A DNA stretch of 64,000 bases from Zygnema cylindricum (GCA_037447655.1 JBBHKE010000541.1:248001-312000), one strand, 5' to 3'; shown: positions 47,646 to 58,790, numbered from the stretch's first letter. Made by a program: numbers and translations. The notes: a model not told the origin generated them from the letters alone.

Positions 47646-49211
47646 CGGATTCCGAAAGAATTGCTTAAATATGTGAAGACAAATCCTGCTACAAGGAAAG
47701 CATTTATGAGCATTCCCACTTTTTGTCAAATTTATCTCCCTCGTGGGACGTTTCGACCCGAGGGGGAGAGGAACGAGCCCGATCCGGTTTGGGGGGCACA
47801 ATTCGGAAATCCAACTCCTTTTTAGACGAAATTACAAAAAAAGTTGTTGGAAGTCAAACAGAAACTTGATTCATTGATGAGAGAGAACACAAGTGAAGGT
47901 GCTTCTTCTTCAAAGTCGGCCAAGAAATTAGAGAAAGAGGCACGGTTGGCTTACCTAACTAAACAAATGGCAGCTATACAGACGGAAGATTCAGATTCAG
48001 ATGATGATCCGGAAGGATGGGAGAGGTCAGACCACTTCCGGATGAGTGGATTATTTGCAGGTGATCCGATTTTGTTTAATGTTGGCATAGGAGAGAGTAG
48101 GAGGCAATTACGAAAAACCACTGAAGATCAAAGGAAAGACAAGTTACAAGCAAGGACTAATGATCATGAGAGGAAAAGGCAATCCGACATTCTTTCTTTT
48201 ACCCCTCGACAAGTCATTTTGAAGACGAAAGTTGGTTTAGGGGTTAAAGCTGATTCTCCACCACCATCTCCACCAAAGGTAACCACTTCTAATGATCAAA
48301 CCACTGATTCCTCCTCACCAGAGACCACTGAAGACAAACTGGACGACTATTTCACTCCTCTCACCACTCGGGTGGATTCTCATCCTACTTCGACATCAGA
48401 TCCGCCCATCCCACCTTCTCGACCTTCCGCCATGTTAGTGGATCTTCTCATCCCACACTCTATAGAGTTAGTTCGCACTTTGGCTAACTCCCATCAAATT
48501 TCGGATGAAAAACTCATTTCGGCATTAGGATCAAAGTTCACCGGCAAGGTGACATCCACAGATGCTTTTGGAGCACCCATTTCATCTTCCGATTCCAGTT
48601 TTGGTAGCTCGGCGAAGGTTCCAATTGCGGATAGGGATTACTCTTCTTTGGCTGTTGCATATATTGGTAACTCTTCCGGACACTTTAAGATTAATGGTTT
48701 CGGTGGTTTCCTCCAAACCTTGGTGGATACTGCGGCCTTTCTTAACCTTATCTCTACTAGTGCTTTGGAGAAATTGCCACCCAATTGTAGGCCAAAAGTA
48801 TTTTCCAGTAAAGTGTGCCTAAGCACGGTTAGTAGTGGTAATCAACCAGTGTTTGGTATGGTGAAGGGAATGGATATCGAATTTGGAGATGATGCAGGTC
48901 AAAAGATTTTTATTCGTCTCCCGTTTCTTGTGGTGGAGGGCAATCAGTTTGAAATTTTATTGGGAACCCATACATGGTCACAATTGGGAGCCATGGTAGA
49001 TTTTTGGAGCGAGCAAATCTGCATTCGGGATTTGTCAACTTCACTCGCTCGCCGCGTTTTTGTCCCTCTCACTTTGTGGGGACGTCATCATTCCCAGGAA
49101 GCGGCGGCAGGCTGCTACCCGGTCTACACTAGCAATGCTTTCTCAATTCATTCTTCTAAATTTTCCATTGAATCGGAGGATGAATCCACCGACATTGCCC
49201 CTCTTATATAG
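47646..49211 (+). pseudogene. Gypsy linker and retropepsin-like protease
   Basis: Open from 47844 for 455 codons. Residues 1-60 are charged, with an acidic patch; 135-195 are Ser/Thr/Pro-rich. The protease region is about 275-395: LVDTAAFLNLIS holds the catalytic Asp295 with Thr and Ala instead of the common Thr/Ser-Gly, and FEILLGTHTWSQLGAMVDF is the usual second half (ILLG followed by the Trp-Leu region). A TAG at 49209 separates it from the methyltransferase, in the same phase. Confidence 0.75.
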
Positions 49212-49256
49212 CAATTCCCGATCTCCGCTGAGTGGGAGGAATCCCACAAACGGAGA

Positions 49257-50500
49257 TTGGAGGTAGCGGCTTCTTTGAGACGAGGTCACGAAAAAGTGTT
49301 CAATGTTTTGATAGATGAGAAGACATTACCGTGTTCGACAAATGTATCCAAAAGAAGAACCGAATTTCGACATTTTGTTCAGGGGCATATTTTGACGCCA
49401 CTTCCTCGAGAGGTGGTTCATTTGACACCAGAGCCGGCAGGGTTAACGGTGGTCTCTTTGTTTTCTGGCATTAGTACGGATTTAGAAGCTATATTGATGA
49501 ACGGCCACCAGATTAGAAGTTATTGGGCCGTGGAAATTTCATCTTCAGCTCGGGCAGCGAGTGAATTTCGACTATTAGAGCTTCACCGATTGTACCCTCT
49601 CCAATTACCTGTATCTGCTATTTCACAATCTCATCATCGACTCCCACAAAATGTTGACTTAATTACTTCACAAGATATCCGAGATTTGGGGGGGGTAGAT
49701 TTAGTGATAGCTGGTTGGCCTTGTCAAGGATATTCTCAGGCAGGGAAAGGAAGGGGAAATAGTGACACTCGGAGTCGTTTATTTTATCAGATGGTTTATA
49801 TCCTCAACCTTTTACAACTACATCAACATAAGCCGTTGGGATACTTGTTGGAAAATGTCTTCCCTGGTGCGGATCAACGTAGTAAGGTAGTTACTGCTTG
49901 GCAGGAGACCATTCACTATTTGGGGGAACCTTTAGTATTTGATGCAGCTCAGATGGGGTCTCGTGCTTTCCGTCTTCGCTCATATTGGACTAATCTTGCT
50001 CCTCTTCCACTATTAAAGGCCGCCGTGGGATTACAAAAGCGTCCGCCAAACCTCACCGTCGATCAGATTTTAGACAAAGGCCGTACAGCTACTCCTGTCA
50101 CATCTACATCTCGACAACTATTTTTTGACTGCAACAAATCTGGTCAACCAAAAAACGCACTTCCCACTCTACATCTGACAACTATTTTTTGACTGCAACA
50201 AATCTGGTCAACCAAGAAACGCACTTCCCACTCTGGTTTCATTTCCTCGGAGCCATGCTTATCGTTTAGGTTCCCCTGGCATGATCTTTGACACTAATAC
50301 AAAGAAATGGGATGTGCCCAATATCAATGAACGAGAACGAGCCATGGGTTTTCGCACCAATACTACTGCCGCTCCTAATCTCTCCCTTGACACCCGTTGC
50401 CGTTTGATAGGTCAAGCTATAGATTTACACGCATTACAGTGGTTAGTTGGTCTTACACTATCTCATGGTCCTTTGCATTCTTACCAGCATCGCACTTCAT
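49257..50500 (+). CDS. retrotransposon-borne C5 cytosine DNA methyltransferase (DNMT3-like), split by a frameshift
   Basis: Transfers a methyl group from S-adenosylmethionine to cytosine C5. In the 311-codon frame from 49257: motif I VVSLFSGIS (65-73), motif II YWAVEIS (89-95), motif IV DLVIAGWPCQGYSQAGKG (148-165) with catalytic Cys156, motif VI LLENV (197-201) with Glu199, motif VIII GSRAFRLRSYWTNL (234-247). After a 64-bp duplication the frame moves by one; there 50281-50500 gives NERERAMGF (motif IX) and RLIGQAIDLHALQWL (motif X). The motif I, VI and VIII wording is nearer DNMT3/DRM than DNMT1. All catalytic residues are kept. It lies between protease and RT in phase with the Gypsy polyprotein. 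Reading frame damage makes this copy inactive as it stands; ancestors were probably active. Confidence 0.85.
50104..50232 (+). repeat. tandem duplication of 65 and 64 bp inside the methyltransferase
   Basis: Units 50104-50168 and 50169-50232 are the same but for one missing C and an A-to-G change. The second unit shifts the frame by one and causes the stop at 50190-50192. Confidence 0.9.
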
Positions 50501-50935
50501 TTTTACAAGCTCCAGCTCGCCTGGCTATGCAGGTCACACTAGCGCTTGGGGGGGGGAGAGATAGAAAAATTCATCAAAAGATCCAACAACAGAAAACCAA
50601 GGAGGGGAGACCAAAAGAACGAGAGAAGCAAGTGCATAAGGTAGAGGATGTTTTGTGGGTGTCTAGTAGGGTGTTACAGGAAGGAGATAGAGCAAAGGGG
50701 TTGGGGGGGGACGAGTATGATCCGTCCCAGTGGACGAGGCCACCGGAGAGTTTTGCAACTGTAGAACCGGGGAAGATGGATTGAATTATTGAAGAACGTT
50801 TAGAGGAGAGCCAAAAGTCTAGAATTGTGGATCTATTGGGAAGGAATAAGGATGTGTTTTCGTGGGCTGATTCAGATGTTGGGATTTACAAGGGCACACC
50901 ACCTACAAGAATGTCATTTTCTCTAAAACCAGGAT
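50501..50935 (+). pseudogene. Gypsy linker and first residues of the RT region
   Basis: Open to a TGA at 50782-50784, Lys/Arg/Gln-rich, with DPSQWTRPPESFATVEPGK; then ERLEESQKSRIVDLLGRNKD and VFSWADSDVGIY, which matches the conserved stretch preceding Gypsy reverse transcriptase (compare DVFAW...DMPGI in relatives), ending at MSFSLKPG. RT itself is absent. Confidence 0.75.
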
Positions 50936-51830
50936 AGTTAGTGAGCTCAAAGTCATCGGAATTTTTTGACTCAAATATGATCGTTACTGACTTTGTATAC
51001 TTGAAGGGATCCACAAACTTTCCTTCATCCATAACTACTAGATGCTTTACTAAGATTATATCTTCCTTTTTTAGATCGTAAACTCTATATCGTTTAACAT
51101 CCTCATCATATCTTAATAAGTATCCCGGTTTTCTTTTAGGATCTAGCTTTCAATTAGACCGATCTGTATCTAGACTGAATACTTGACTGCCGAAAACCTT
51201 TAAGTGAGATATGTCTGGTTTTCGGCCGGTCCATCTCTCATAAGGTGTTTGATCTTTTATAGCTAAAGTAAGAACTCTATTTTTGAGGTAATTAGCATAG
51301 TTCATTGCTTCTGCCCAAAACGTTTTTCATATCTTCTTATCTGACAACATACTTCTAGCAGTATCACTTAGTGTCCTATTTAATCTTTCTGCTACCCCAT
51401 TCTATTCCGGGTTTTCTAGAACTATCTTTTGGTGTTGAACTCTATCTTCCCTCAGAAAATCCTCAAACTTGTTAGAAGTATACTCTCCACCATTGTCTCT
51501 CCTTACTCTCTTGATTAGAGTTTCATGGAGTTTTTCGCTCCATGCTTTATATTGTCTAAAAAAATCCTGAGATTTTGACTTGTTTTTCAAAAAATACACC
51601 TTGGAATACCGAGACCAATCATCAGTGATAGTCATCATAAATCTCTTCCTCCCCGGTGAGGGCACTTTGGCCGGCCCCCAAATATCCGTGTGTACTAAAT
51701 CTAGAATTTTTTCTCCCTTATAGTGAGTTGTTTTGGGAAAGGTTAATCTGTGTGCTTTACCTTGAGCACATCCACTATAATCACTTAGATTCTCACTCTC
51801 ACCGAACTGAATCCCTTCCACCACTCAATC
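50936..51830 (-). pseudogene. Copia element E: integrase, truncated element
   Basis: Minus strand 51824-51402: CAQGKAHRLTFPKTT, LVHTDIWGPAKVPSPG, VRRDNGGEYTSNKFEDFL, followed by a stop and degraded ENPE-AERLNRTLSD; further down GRKPDISHLKVFGSQVFSL and a KDLIL-KHLVVMDEGK stretch. The element ends at 50936 against the Gypsy remnant. RT and RNase H of E are missing. Confidence 0.85.
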
Positions 51831-51951
51831 TTTTTCATCTCTCTTAGCTTATTTAGATTCACATGCCCAAGCCTCTTATGCCACATCATTATTTCATGAA
51901 CACCAGCATAATAAAGTTTCTTGTTTTCATTGCTTAAAATCAGCCTAAACA

Positions 51952-53411
51952 TCACTTGGCTACCTTTTTAAGCAGTGAAATAAACTTCACTCCTTCCCTA
52001 TTGCTGGTATCAAAGCCTTTATCATCTAATATAGACGTATAGATGAGGTTTTTGTTCAGCTCCAAAATAAACAATACATCGGAGAATGTAACTAACGATG
52101 TCTTTCCTTCTGGTAACACTTTCAAATCTACCGATTGTACAAAAGTAGTAGTGACTATCCTCCCATCCTCGTACTCTATCTCTACGGTATGAATCTTTCT
52201 TATCTTAGTGAACAGGTGGTTATCCTTACACATGTACATCGAGGCACTTGAATCTACAATCCAGCCTACTTCACCTTTCAATAAACCGAAAGCACATTTC
52301 TGCTTTCGTGGAATTTCTATCTTGTTTGTCGCTTTCAACTCCTCATCCAATAGGTGCTCATCGTCCTCGTCTTTGGATTCCACCTTATGTACCTGTGTCA
52401 CAAGGGCCTTTTTCTTTCCTCTCGGGGTTCCACCGGTCTGCCCCTCCTTTAACCGAAGCTCGGTTAGCTTAGTGCACTCCGCCATATAGTGCCCTAGTTT
52501 CTTACAGAAATGACATAAATCCTTAGGAGCTCTTGGTCCGAACTCGTCGGTCTGATTTTTCTCCTCCCACCCTCTGTATTTTCCGACCGATTTCCATAAA
52601 TCCTTGTTCCTCCAATCGGTCCTTGCTGCCAAGACTTGCCCACTCTTTCCTCCCATTCGGATCTCAATTGTATTCTCTCGAACGAGAATCATTCCTACCA
52701 ATGAGTTCCATATCCACCTTGAATCCGGCAAGTCCTCCACTCGGTTGACTATGTTCTCGAACTCATCGGGTAACTTCATCAGTAGATAGTTAACCTTTTC
52801 TTTTTCACTGAAATATTTTACAGCACTCTCTAGCTCCATGAAAAGTGTAGCAAGCTCATTGCAAAAATCCAATATCGTCCCCTCTTTGTATACATACTCC
52901 TTAACTTTTTGATAAACCAACAGTTGTTGTTGAATCGTACCACTTCGGTACATCTCTATAAAGCCACCCAAATATCGGATGCCCTTTCTACGTGCAAATG
53001 AGGACATGCAAGTCCTTGAGTAAGATGGAAGAGGATGAAGTGCTTTGGCGCCATATTGTTGAAGTCCCACGTATCAGTATCATTCTCCTCGTTCCTCGGA
53101 ATAGGTGACATGAATTCTGAACCAGTTGCTATTGGTGTGACCGTCTCCTTCTCTTTTCGTTTGTTCACCACCTCCCCTTCCTTTGTCTCCTCCGTTGAAG
53201 ATGGATCTGCATCTCTAGTGAATTTGCCTCCTGTAAACCCTGGAGGTATCCCAAGACTTGATGGACGCCTCACCCGTCCACTCACTATTCCCCAAAAACG
53301 TTTCTCACATAAAGCTTCTGTCATTATAATTTCCCAGTATATGAAGCTTGCTCCATTGAATATGGGCACCCTAGATGGTGGGCCCATAACTTGCAACTTT
53401 GAGACTTCCAT
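51952..53411 (-). pseudogene. Copia element E: gag and protease
   Basis: Starts at 53411 with MEVSKLQVMGPPSRVPIFNG inside the LTR and PBS. A frameshift near 52960-53060 joins it to a 372-codon frame with YLLMKLPDEFENIVNRVEDL, zinc knuckle CHFCKKLGHYMAEC (near 52465-52506), KKKALVTQVHKVESKDEDDE, and a protease site WIVDSSASMYMC (Gly to Ser). Close relative of elements D and A. One of the longest open gag-protease frames in the window. Confidence 0.88.
53377..53391 (-). other. element E primer binding site, half initiator tRNA-Met
   Basis: Minus strand GTTATGGGCCCACCA, complementary over all 15 bases to the plant initiator tRNA-Met anticodon region (UGGUGGGCCCAUAAC, from my knowledge of that tRNA). 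It lies directly inside the LTR end and encodes VMGPP of gag. Confidence 0.78.
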
Positions 53412-54426
53412 AGGCCCTCAAAGTAGGCAGCTCACATGAAGCCTCTAAGATAACCCTAACCCCTTTGTGTTTCAGCAAGAATAACTACCACCCTGGCACA
53501 CAAAAACACTGATAACCTTCACCTCTATGAACGCAAGACTTCCTTGAGCCGATAGCAAAAAGAATCTCTGAATTTGCTCCCCTGAGCAGTACGTTATGAA
53601 GGGTCAAAGTTGAACTTTTGTATAGAAGCTCTTTGGGAGATATGGTCCAATCTATGAAATTTTTTTAAGTCATATCTCTCTCTAAAACTCTATCTACTAA
53701 AGTACGGCATCAATCATTATACTGTATCGCACAGAATGGTACAAGTGCCGGTGTACTTTATGTATCGCCATTGTACGACATGGCCAATAAGTCAACACAT
53801 GTCATTTTTGGATTCGATCCTGAAATCCCAAGAGATGTCGTATTCCAATATAGTTGTGCCATGTGTCATTCGATGTGACGTTGACCGCAAATTACCAAAA
53901 AACTATTCCACAATCTCAGCATGCTTCGCGACAGTCTGATTAAAACAGATTTCAATTGTAGCCGTCATATATACTTGCGCGATATTTGTTTTGCCTTCGA
54001 AACAAATTATGCGGTATCCGTTACAACTATTCCGTATGCCGTAAATTACAAATTTTTTTTATGTCAAAATATCCTGTTAAATGAAATGGCCTACGTGTAC
54101 AGATTTATCTATTTATCAAACCCTATATCCTATAACTTTGATTTTAGTCTAATTGGCTAAGGCTACCGGCTACATGCAGCTTTGGCGGACGGTAGGTACC
54201 AGGTTCAAATCCTAGGTCCGTCAATAACTATTTTGGTAAATTTATTAATCTAAAGTCTGTCCCCGTCTAGATAGCATAGGCGACCATGGCTCTATCTCCC
54301 TCTCCAACTTTTAGTGACTGCGGCAAGTGTGGGAGTTGGAGAGAGGAGTTAGAGGCAGACTGCCTCTGCTTCTTTACTGCATTTTACACAACCTAGAAAA
54401 TACTAAAATAGCATTTAATTTCTACA
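53392..54426 (-). repeat. LTR shared by elements D and E
   Basis: 1035 bp, minus-strand start TGTAGAAATTAAATGC at 54426 after the purine tract AAAATAAGGGGAG, end AAAGTTGCA at 53392. It is the 3' LTR of D and the 5' LTR of E. Confidence 0.85.
54145..54224 (+). promoter_or_regulatory. tRNA-like segment in the D/E LTR
   Basis: TAGTCTAATTGG (54145-54156) fits an A box and GGTTCAAATCC (54202-54212) fits the B-box consensus exactly, about 45 bp apart as in tRNA genes. It is antisense to the LTR. No full cloverleaf forms. Confidence 0.5.
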
Positions 54427-54439
54427 CTCCCCTTATTTT

Positions 54440-55960
54440 CTAATCACTCTTTATTTTAAGACCACACTTCTCTCGGCAGAAAATTAGTTTAGGAGAAGGC
54501 ATAGGTTTGGTCATCATATATGCTACCATTTCACTATCTGGTTTATACTCCAAACTGATTATTTTGTTTTCTACTTTCTCTCTAACAAAGCTAAGTCTAA
54601 TGTCCATGTGTTTGGCTTTAAAGTGAAGTTTAGGATTGGCAGAAATGGCAATGGCAGCCTGATTATCACAAAACAATTTTTGGACATCACTCTTAAGATG
54701 ACCAAGCTCACAAAGCAAAGACTTGACCCACATTAGTTCTTTTACAGCAGAGCAAGAAGCCATGTACTCAGCCTACATGGTGGACAGGGCAATGACCTTT
54801 TGTTCCTTGTTGCTCCAGCAGCAAGCTCCATCACCCACATATAATACATATCCAGATGTGCATTTCCTCATATGAGCATCCCCATAGCTGGCATCACTCC
54901 AAGTGGTGATGTCAGTATTGTTCCCACCAAAATGTAACCATAGATCCCTAGTTCCTATGAGATATCTAAAGACTCTCTTAGCTACCTCCCAATTTTTTTT
55001 AGTGGGAGCATTTAGACTCTTACTTAGTACTCCTACAGCTGCGGCTATGTCCGGACGGATACAATTCAAGAAATATATTAGGCTGCCCAATACTTGTCTA
55101 TTAGGGATGGTCTACATGATTTTTTTCTTTTCCGGGCCTACCTCATCATCTAGGATTATAACTCCATATTCCACACTCCCCTCTCTTCCCTTGTTTAATT
55201 CCATAGGAGTGGTACAACTATTAGCCTTGTCCATTTGGATTTTTTCTAACATATTTCCAATGGCCTCTTTTTAAGTTAATCGTATTATTTTCCTATCTTT
55301 GTCTCTCTCTACCTGAATTCCCAAAATAACTCTTGCTTCTCCCATATCCTTCATCTCAAATCTTCATTTTTGATCATTTTTCAACTTATTTATTTTATCC
55401 ATAGATTTACTTAAAACAAGCAAATCATCAACATAAATTGCAATAAAAATAATTCCTTCCTCCTCCTCGAACAAATAAATTGAGTGATCTGAGCTGATCC
55501 GAATATATCCCAAACCTGTAAGAAACTCATCGAGCTTCTTGTTCTATTGTCGGGGCGCCTGTTTCAGCCCATACAAAGATTTGATCAATCGGCATACCTT
55601 GCTTTCCTCCCCTTGCTCCACAAATTCTTCGGGCTATCGCATAAAAATTTCCTCTTCCAACTCTCTATGTAGGAAGGCCGTCTTGATGTCCATCTGATGC
55701 ACTTCCATGTCTTCTGCTGCCGCCATACTGAGAAGTATCCAAACCGAATGAAACGTGACGACCGGAGCAAAAGTCACCTCGTAGTCAATTCCCTCTTTTT
55801 GGGTAAATCCCTTCGCCACTAATTGAACCTTTTGGCGCTCAATGGTGTTATCCGGGTTGAGTTTCAACTTAAACACCCATTTACACCCAATTGGCTTCCT
55901 GTTAGTAGGACAATCCATCAATTCTCATGTATCGGCAGCCATAATTGAGGCCATCTCCTC
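54440..55960 (-). pseudogene. element D reverse transcriptase and RNase H, broken
   Basis: RT starts near 55921 ([59 protein letters not shown] then a stop). The catalytic AIYVDDLLV is at about 55413-55443. Several stops follow (QR-stop, FRKW-stop type changes). RNase H: 55090-54773 with NCIRPDIAAAVGVLSKSL and TTWSDASYGDAHMRKC, a stop in the STM-AEYMA region, and 54763-54440 with CDNQAAIAISANPKLHFKAK and MMTKPMPSPKL. Confidence 0.88.
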
Positions 55961-56046
55961 ATTAATGGCTGTCTTCCACCATCTTCTCTCAGGACAAGTC
56001 ATTGCCTCAATGTAAGTTTGAGGTTCTTCGAGGTGAGACAGTTTGG

Positions 56047-57310
56047 TTACCTTATTGTTGACTTGCCTCTCTTGCAGTCTTTTGCTGCTTCTTCTTCCTC
56101 CCTCAAACTCGGTTGCCGAAATGATGGCTCTCTTGAATTCTTCCGATCAATTTCTACTTCTTCCCTATCCCTTGCTTCCGCGTCGATTTCCACCACGTCT
56201 TCCGCTTCGGTTGGAGTTAATACTAGGGGTTTCACATTTGGGTCCTTCTCGATTTGATTTGTGCCTGCAAGATCATCATCTTCTTGAAATCTTGGATAGT
56301 TAGGAAGCTCAAAGTCATCAGAATTTTTTGACTCAAATCTGATTCTGACTGTCTTTGTATGCTTAAAGGGGTCTATGGATTTTCCTTCATCCATAACCAC
56401 TAGATGCTTCACTAGGATAATATCCTCTCTTTTGAGAGCATAGACTCTATATCCTTTTACATCTTCATCATATCCTAGTAGATATCATGGTTTTCCTTTT
56501 GGATCTAACTTCTAGTTTGACCGATTTGTGTTTAAACTAAACATTTGACTATCGAAAACCTTTAAGTGTGAAATATTTGGTTTTCGGCCTGTCCATCTCT
56601 CATATGGTGTTTGGCCTTTTACTACTGAAGTAAGATCTCTATTCTTGAGATAATTTGCACAATTCATTGCTTCGGCCCAAAAGTTCTTTCCTATCTACTT
56701 ATCTGACAGCATACTCCTAGCACTTTCACTCAATGTTCTATTTAATCTTTCAGCTACACCATTCTGCTCAGGATTTTTCGGAACTGTCTTTTGATGTTGC
56801 ACTCCATCTTCTCTCAGAAAAATCCTCAAACTCGTTAGTGGTATACTCTCCACCATTGTCACTCCATACTCTCTTGATTGAGGTTTCATGGAGTTTTTCA
56901 CTACATGCTTTATATTGTTTAAAACATTCCTGAGCCTTTGACTTATTTTTCAAAAAATACACCTTGGAATACCGAGACCAATCATCGGTGATAGTCTTCA
57001 TAAATCTCTTCCCCCCGGGTGATGGCACTCTAGCTGGCCCCCAAATATCTGTGTGTACTAAAATCTTTTCTCCCTTATAGGTGGCAGTTTTTAGGAAGGG
57101 TAACCTGTTTGCTTTACCTTGAGCACATCCACTACAATCACTTAGATTCTCACTCTCACCGAACTGAATTCCTTCCACTACTCCGATCTTTTTCATCTTT
57201 CTTAACTTAACTAGATTCACATGCCCAAACCTCTTACGCCACAACATTATATCATGAACACCAGCATAATAAAGTATTTTGTTTTCATTGCTTACAATAC
57301 CCCTAAACAT
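56047..57310 (-). pseudogene. element D integrase and linker, broken
   Basis: Minus strand 57310-56768: MLWRKRFGHVNLVKLRKMKK (zinc motif with His to Arg), CSGCAQGKANRLPF, VHTDIWGPARVPSPGG, RVWSDNGGEYTTNEF, then a one-base shift; EQNGVAERLNRTLSESARSM continues in another frame. The C-terminal GRKP region (near 56590) and a linker 56412-56047 (KHLVVMDEGKSIDPFKHTKT, Glu-rich) follow. Confidence 0.86.
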
Positions 57311-57439
57311 CTCTTAGCTACCTTTTCAGCAGTAAAACAAACTTCCTCCTCAAAACTAGCATTAAAGACTCCTTTCCTAGTGCTATTATCAAAACCCTTA
57401 TCATCTAATACAGACATAGAGATGAGGTTTTTAAGCAGC

Positions 57440-58790
57440 TCAAATAAACAATACATCGGAGAATGTAACTATGGATGTCTTTCCTTCTACTAACATTTTT
57501 AGATCTACCGATCCTACAAGGGTAGTAGTGACTATCCTCCCATCCCGGTACTCTATGTATACGGTGGGAATCTTTCTTATCTTAGTGAACAGGTGTTTAT
57601 CTTTACACATGTTCATGGATGCACCTGAGTCTACAGTCCAACGTGCTTCACCTTTTAATCCACCGAAAGCACATTTCTGCTTTCGTGGAATTTCGACCTC
57701 GTTTTTCGCTTCCAACTCCTCATCCAATAGGAGTTCATCGTCCTCGTCCTCAGATTTCGCCTCATGTACTTGTGTCACAAGGGCCTTTTTCTTTCCTCTC
57801 GGGGGTCCACCGGTCTGCCCCTCCTTTAACCGCAGCTTGGTTAACTTAGTGCATTCAGCCATATTGTGCCCGGGTTTCTTACAAAAATGGCACAAACCCT
57901 TGGGAGTCCTTCGTCCAAACTCCTCGGTCTGATTTTTCTGCCCCTCACCTCGATAATTTCCAACCTGATTCTTGGAATCATTATTCCTCCAATCGATCCC
58001 AGCTGCCAAAGCTTGCCCACTCATTCCTCCCCTTCGGATCTCAATCATATTCTCCCGAAACAAGAATCATTGCTACCACTGAATTCCAAATCCACCTTGA
58101 GTCCGCCAAGTATTGCACACGATTGACTATGTTCTCGAACTCATCGGGTAACTTAATCTTTAAACAGCTAACCTTTTCCTTTTCACTAAATACTTTTCCA
58201 CCACTCTCTAGTTCTATGAAAAGTGTAGCAAGCTCATTGCAAAAGTCCAACATCTTCCCCCCTTTGTATTCATACTCCTTATTTTTATGATTAGCCAATT
58301 GTTGTTGTTAAATCGTACCACTTTGGTACATCTTTATGAGAGCCACCCAAAGATCGCATGCTGTCTCTACCTGCAAATGGGGAGATGCAAGCCCTTGAGT
58401 AAGATGGTGGAGGATGAAGTGCTTAGCCGCCATATTCTTGTAGTCCTAGGTATCGATATCATTCTCCTCGTTCCTCGGAATGGGTGACATGAATGCCGAA
58501 CCGGTTGCTACTAGTGTTACCGTCTCCTTCTCCTTTCTTTTGTCCACCACCTCCCCTTCTTTTATCTCCTCCTTTCAATATGGATCTACATCTTTAGTGA
58601 ATATGCCTCCTATAAACCTTAGAGGTATCCCAAGACTTGATGGACGCCTCACCCGTCCACTCAATATTCCCCAAAAACGTTTCTCACATAGAGCTCATGT
58701 CATCATACTTTCCCAGTATATGAAGCCATCTTCATTGAATATGGGCACCCAAGATGGTGTGCCTATAACCTGTAACTTTGAGACCTCCAT
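57440..58790 (-). pseudogene. element D gag and protease, broken
   Basis: Gag starts at 58790 (MEVSKLQVI-like, in the LTR). 58298-58041 holds MLDFCNELATLFIELESG and KLPDEFENIVNRVQYLAD; after a shift, 58063-57440 holds the zinc knuckle CHFCKKPGHNMAEC, a Glu/Asp-rich linker and the protease site WTVDSGASMNMC with the standard Asp-Ser-Gly. Confidence 0.86.

Larger units (their letters stand above)
45521..50935 (+). mobile_element. Ty3/Gypsy element carrying a DNA methyltransferase, 3' truncated
   Basis: One main reading phase runs from about 45676 to 50168 with some nine in-frame stops (45846, 46425, 46521, 46524, near 46653, 46719, 47643, 47823, 49209). The order is gag with two zinc knuckles, aspartic protease, C5 methyltransferase, then a linker with KDVFSWADSDVGIY, which matches the sequence just before Gypsy RT. 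At about 50930-50940 it joins Copia element E. RT, RNase H, integrase and 3' LTR are missing. Confidence 0.85.

Noticed and set aside
53921-54160. 79-codon frame with a relative at 59319-59558
   Set aside because: LTR sequence on the antisense strand, similar because the LTRs are related; no independent sign of coding.
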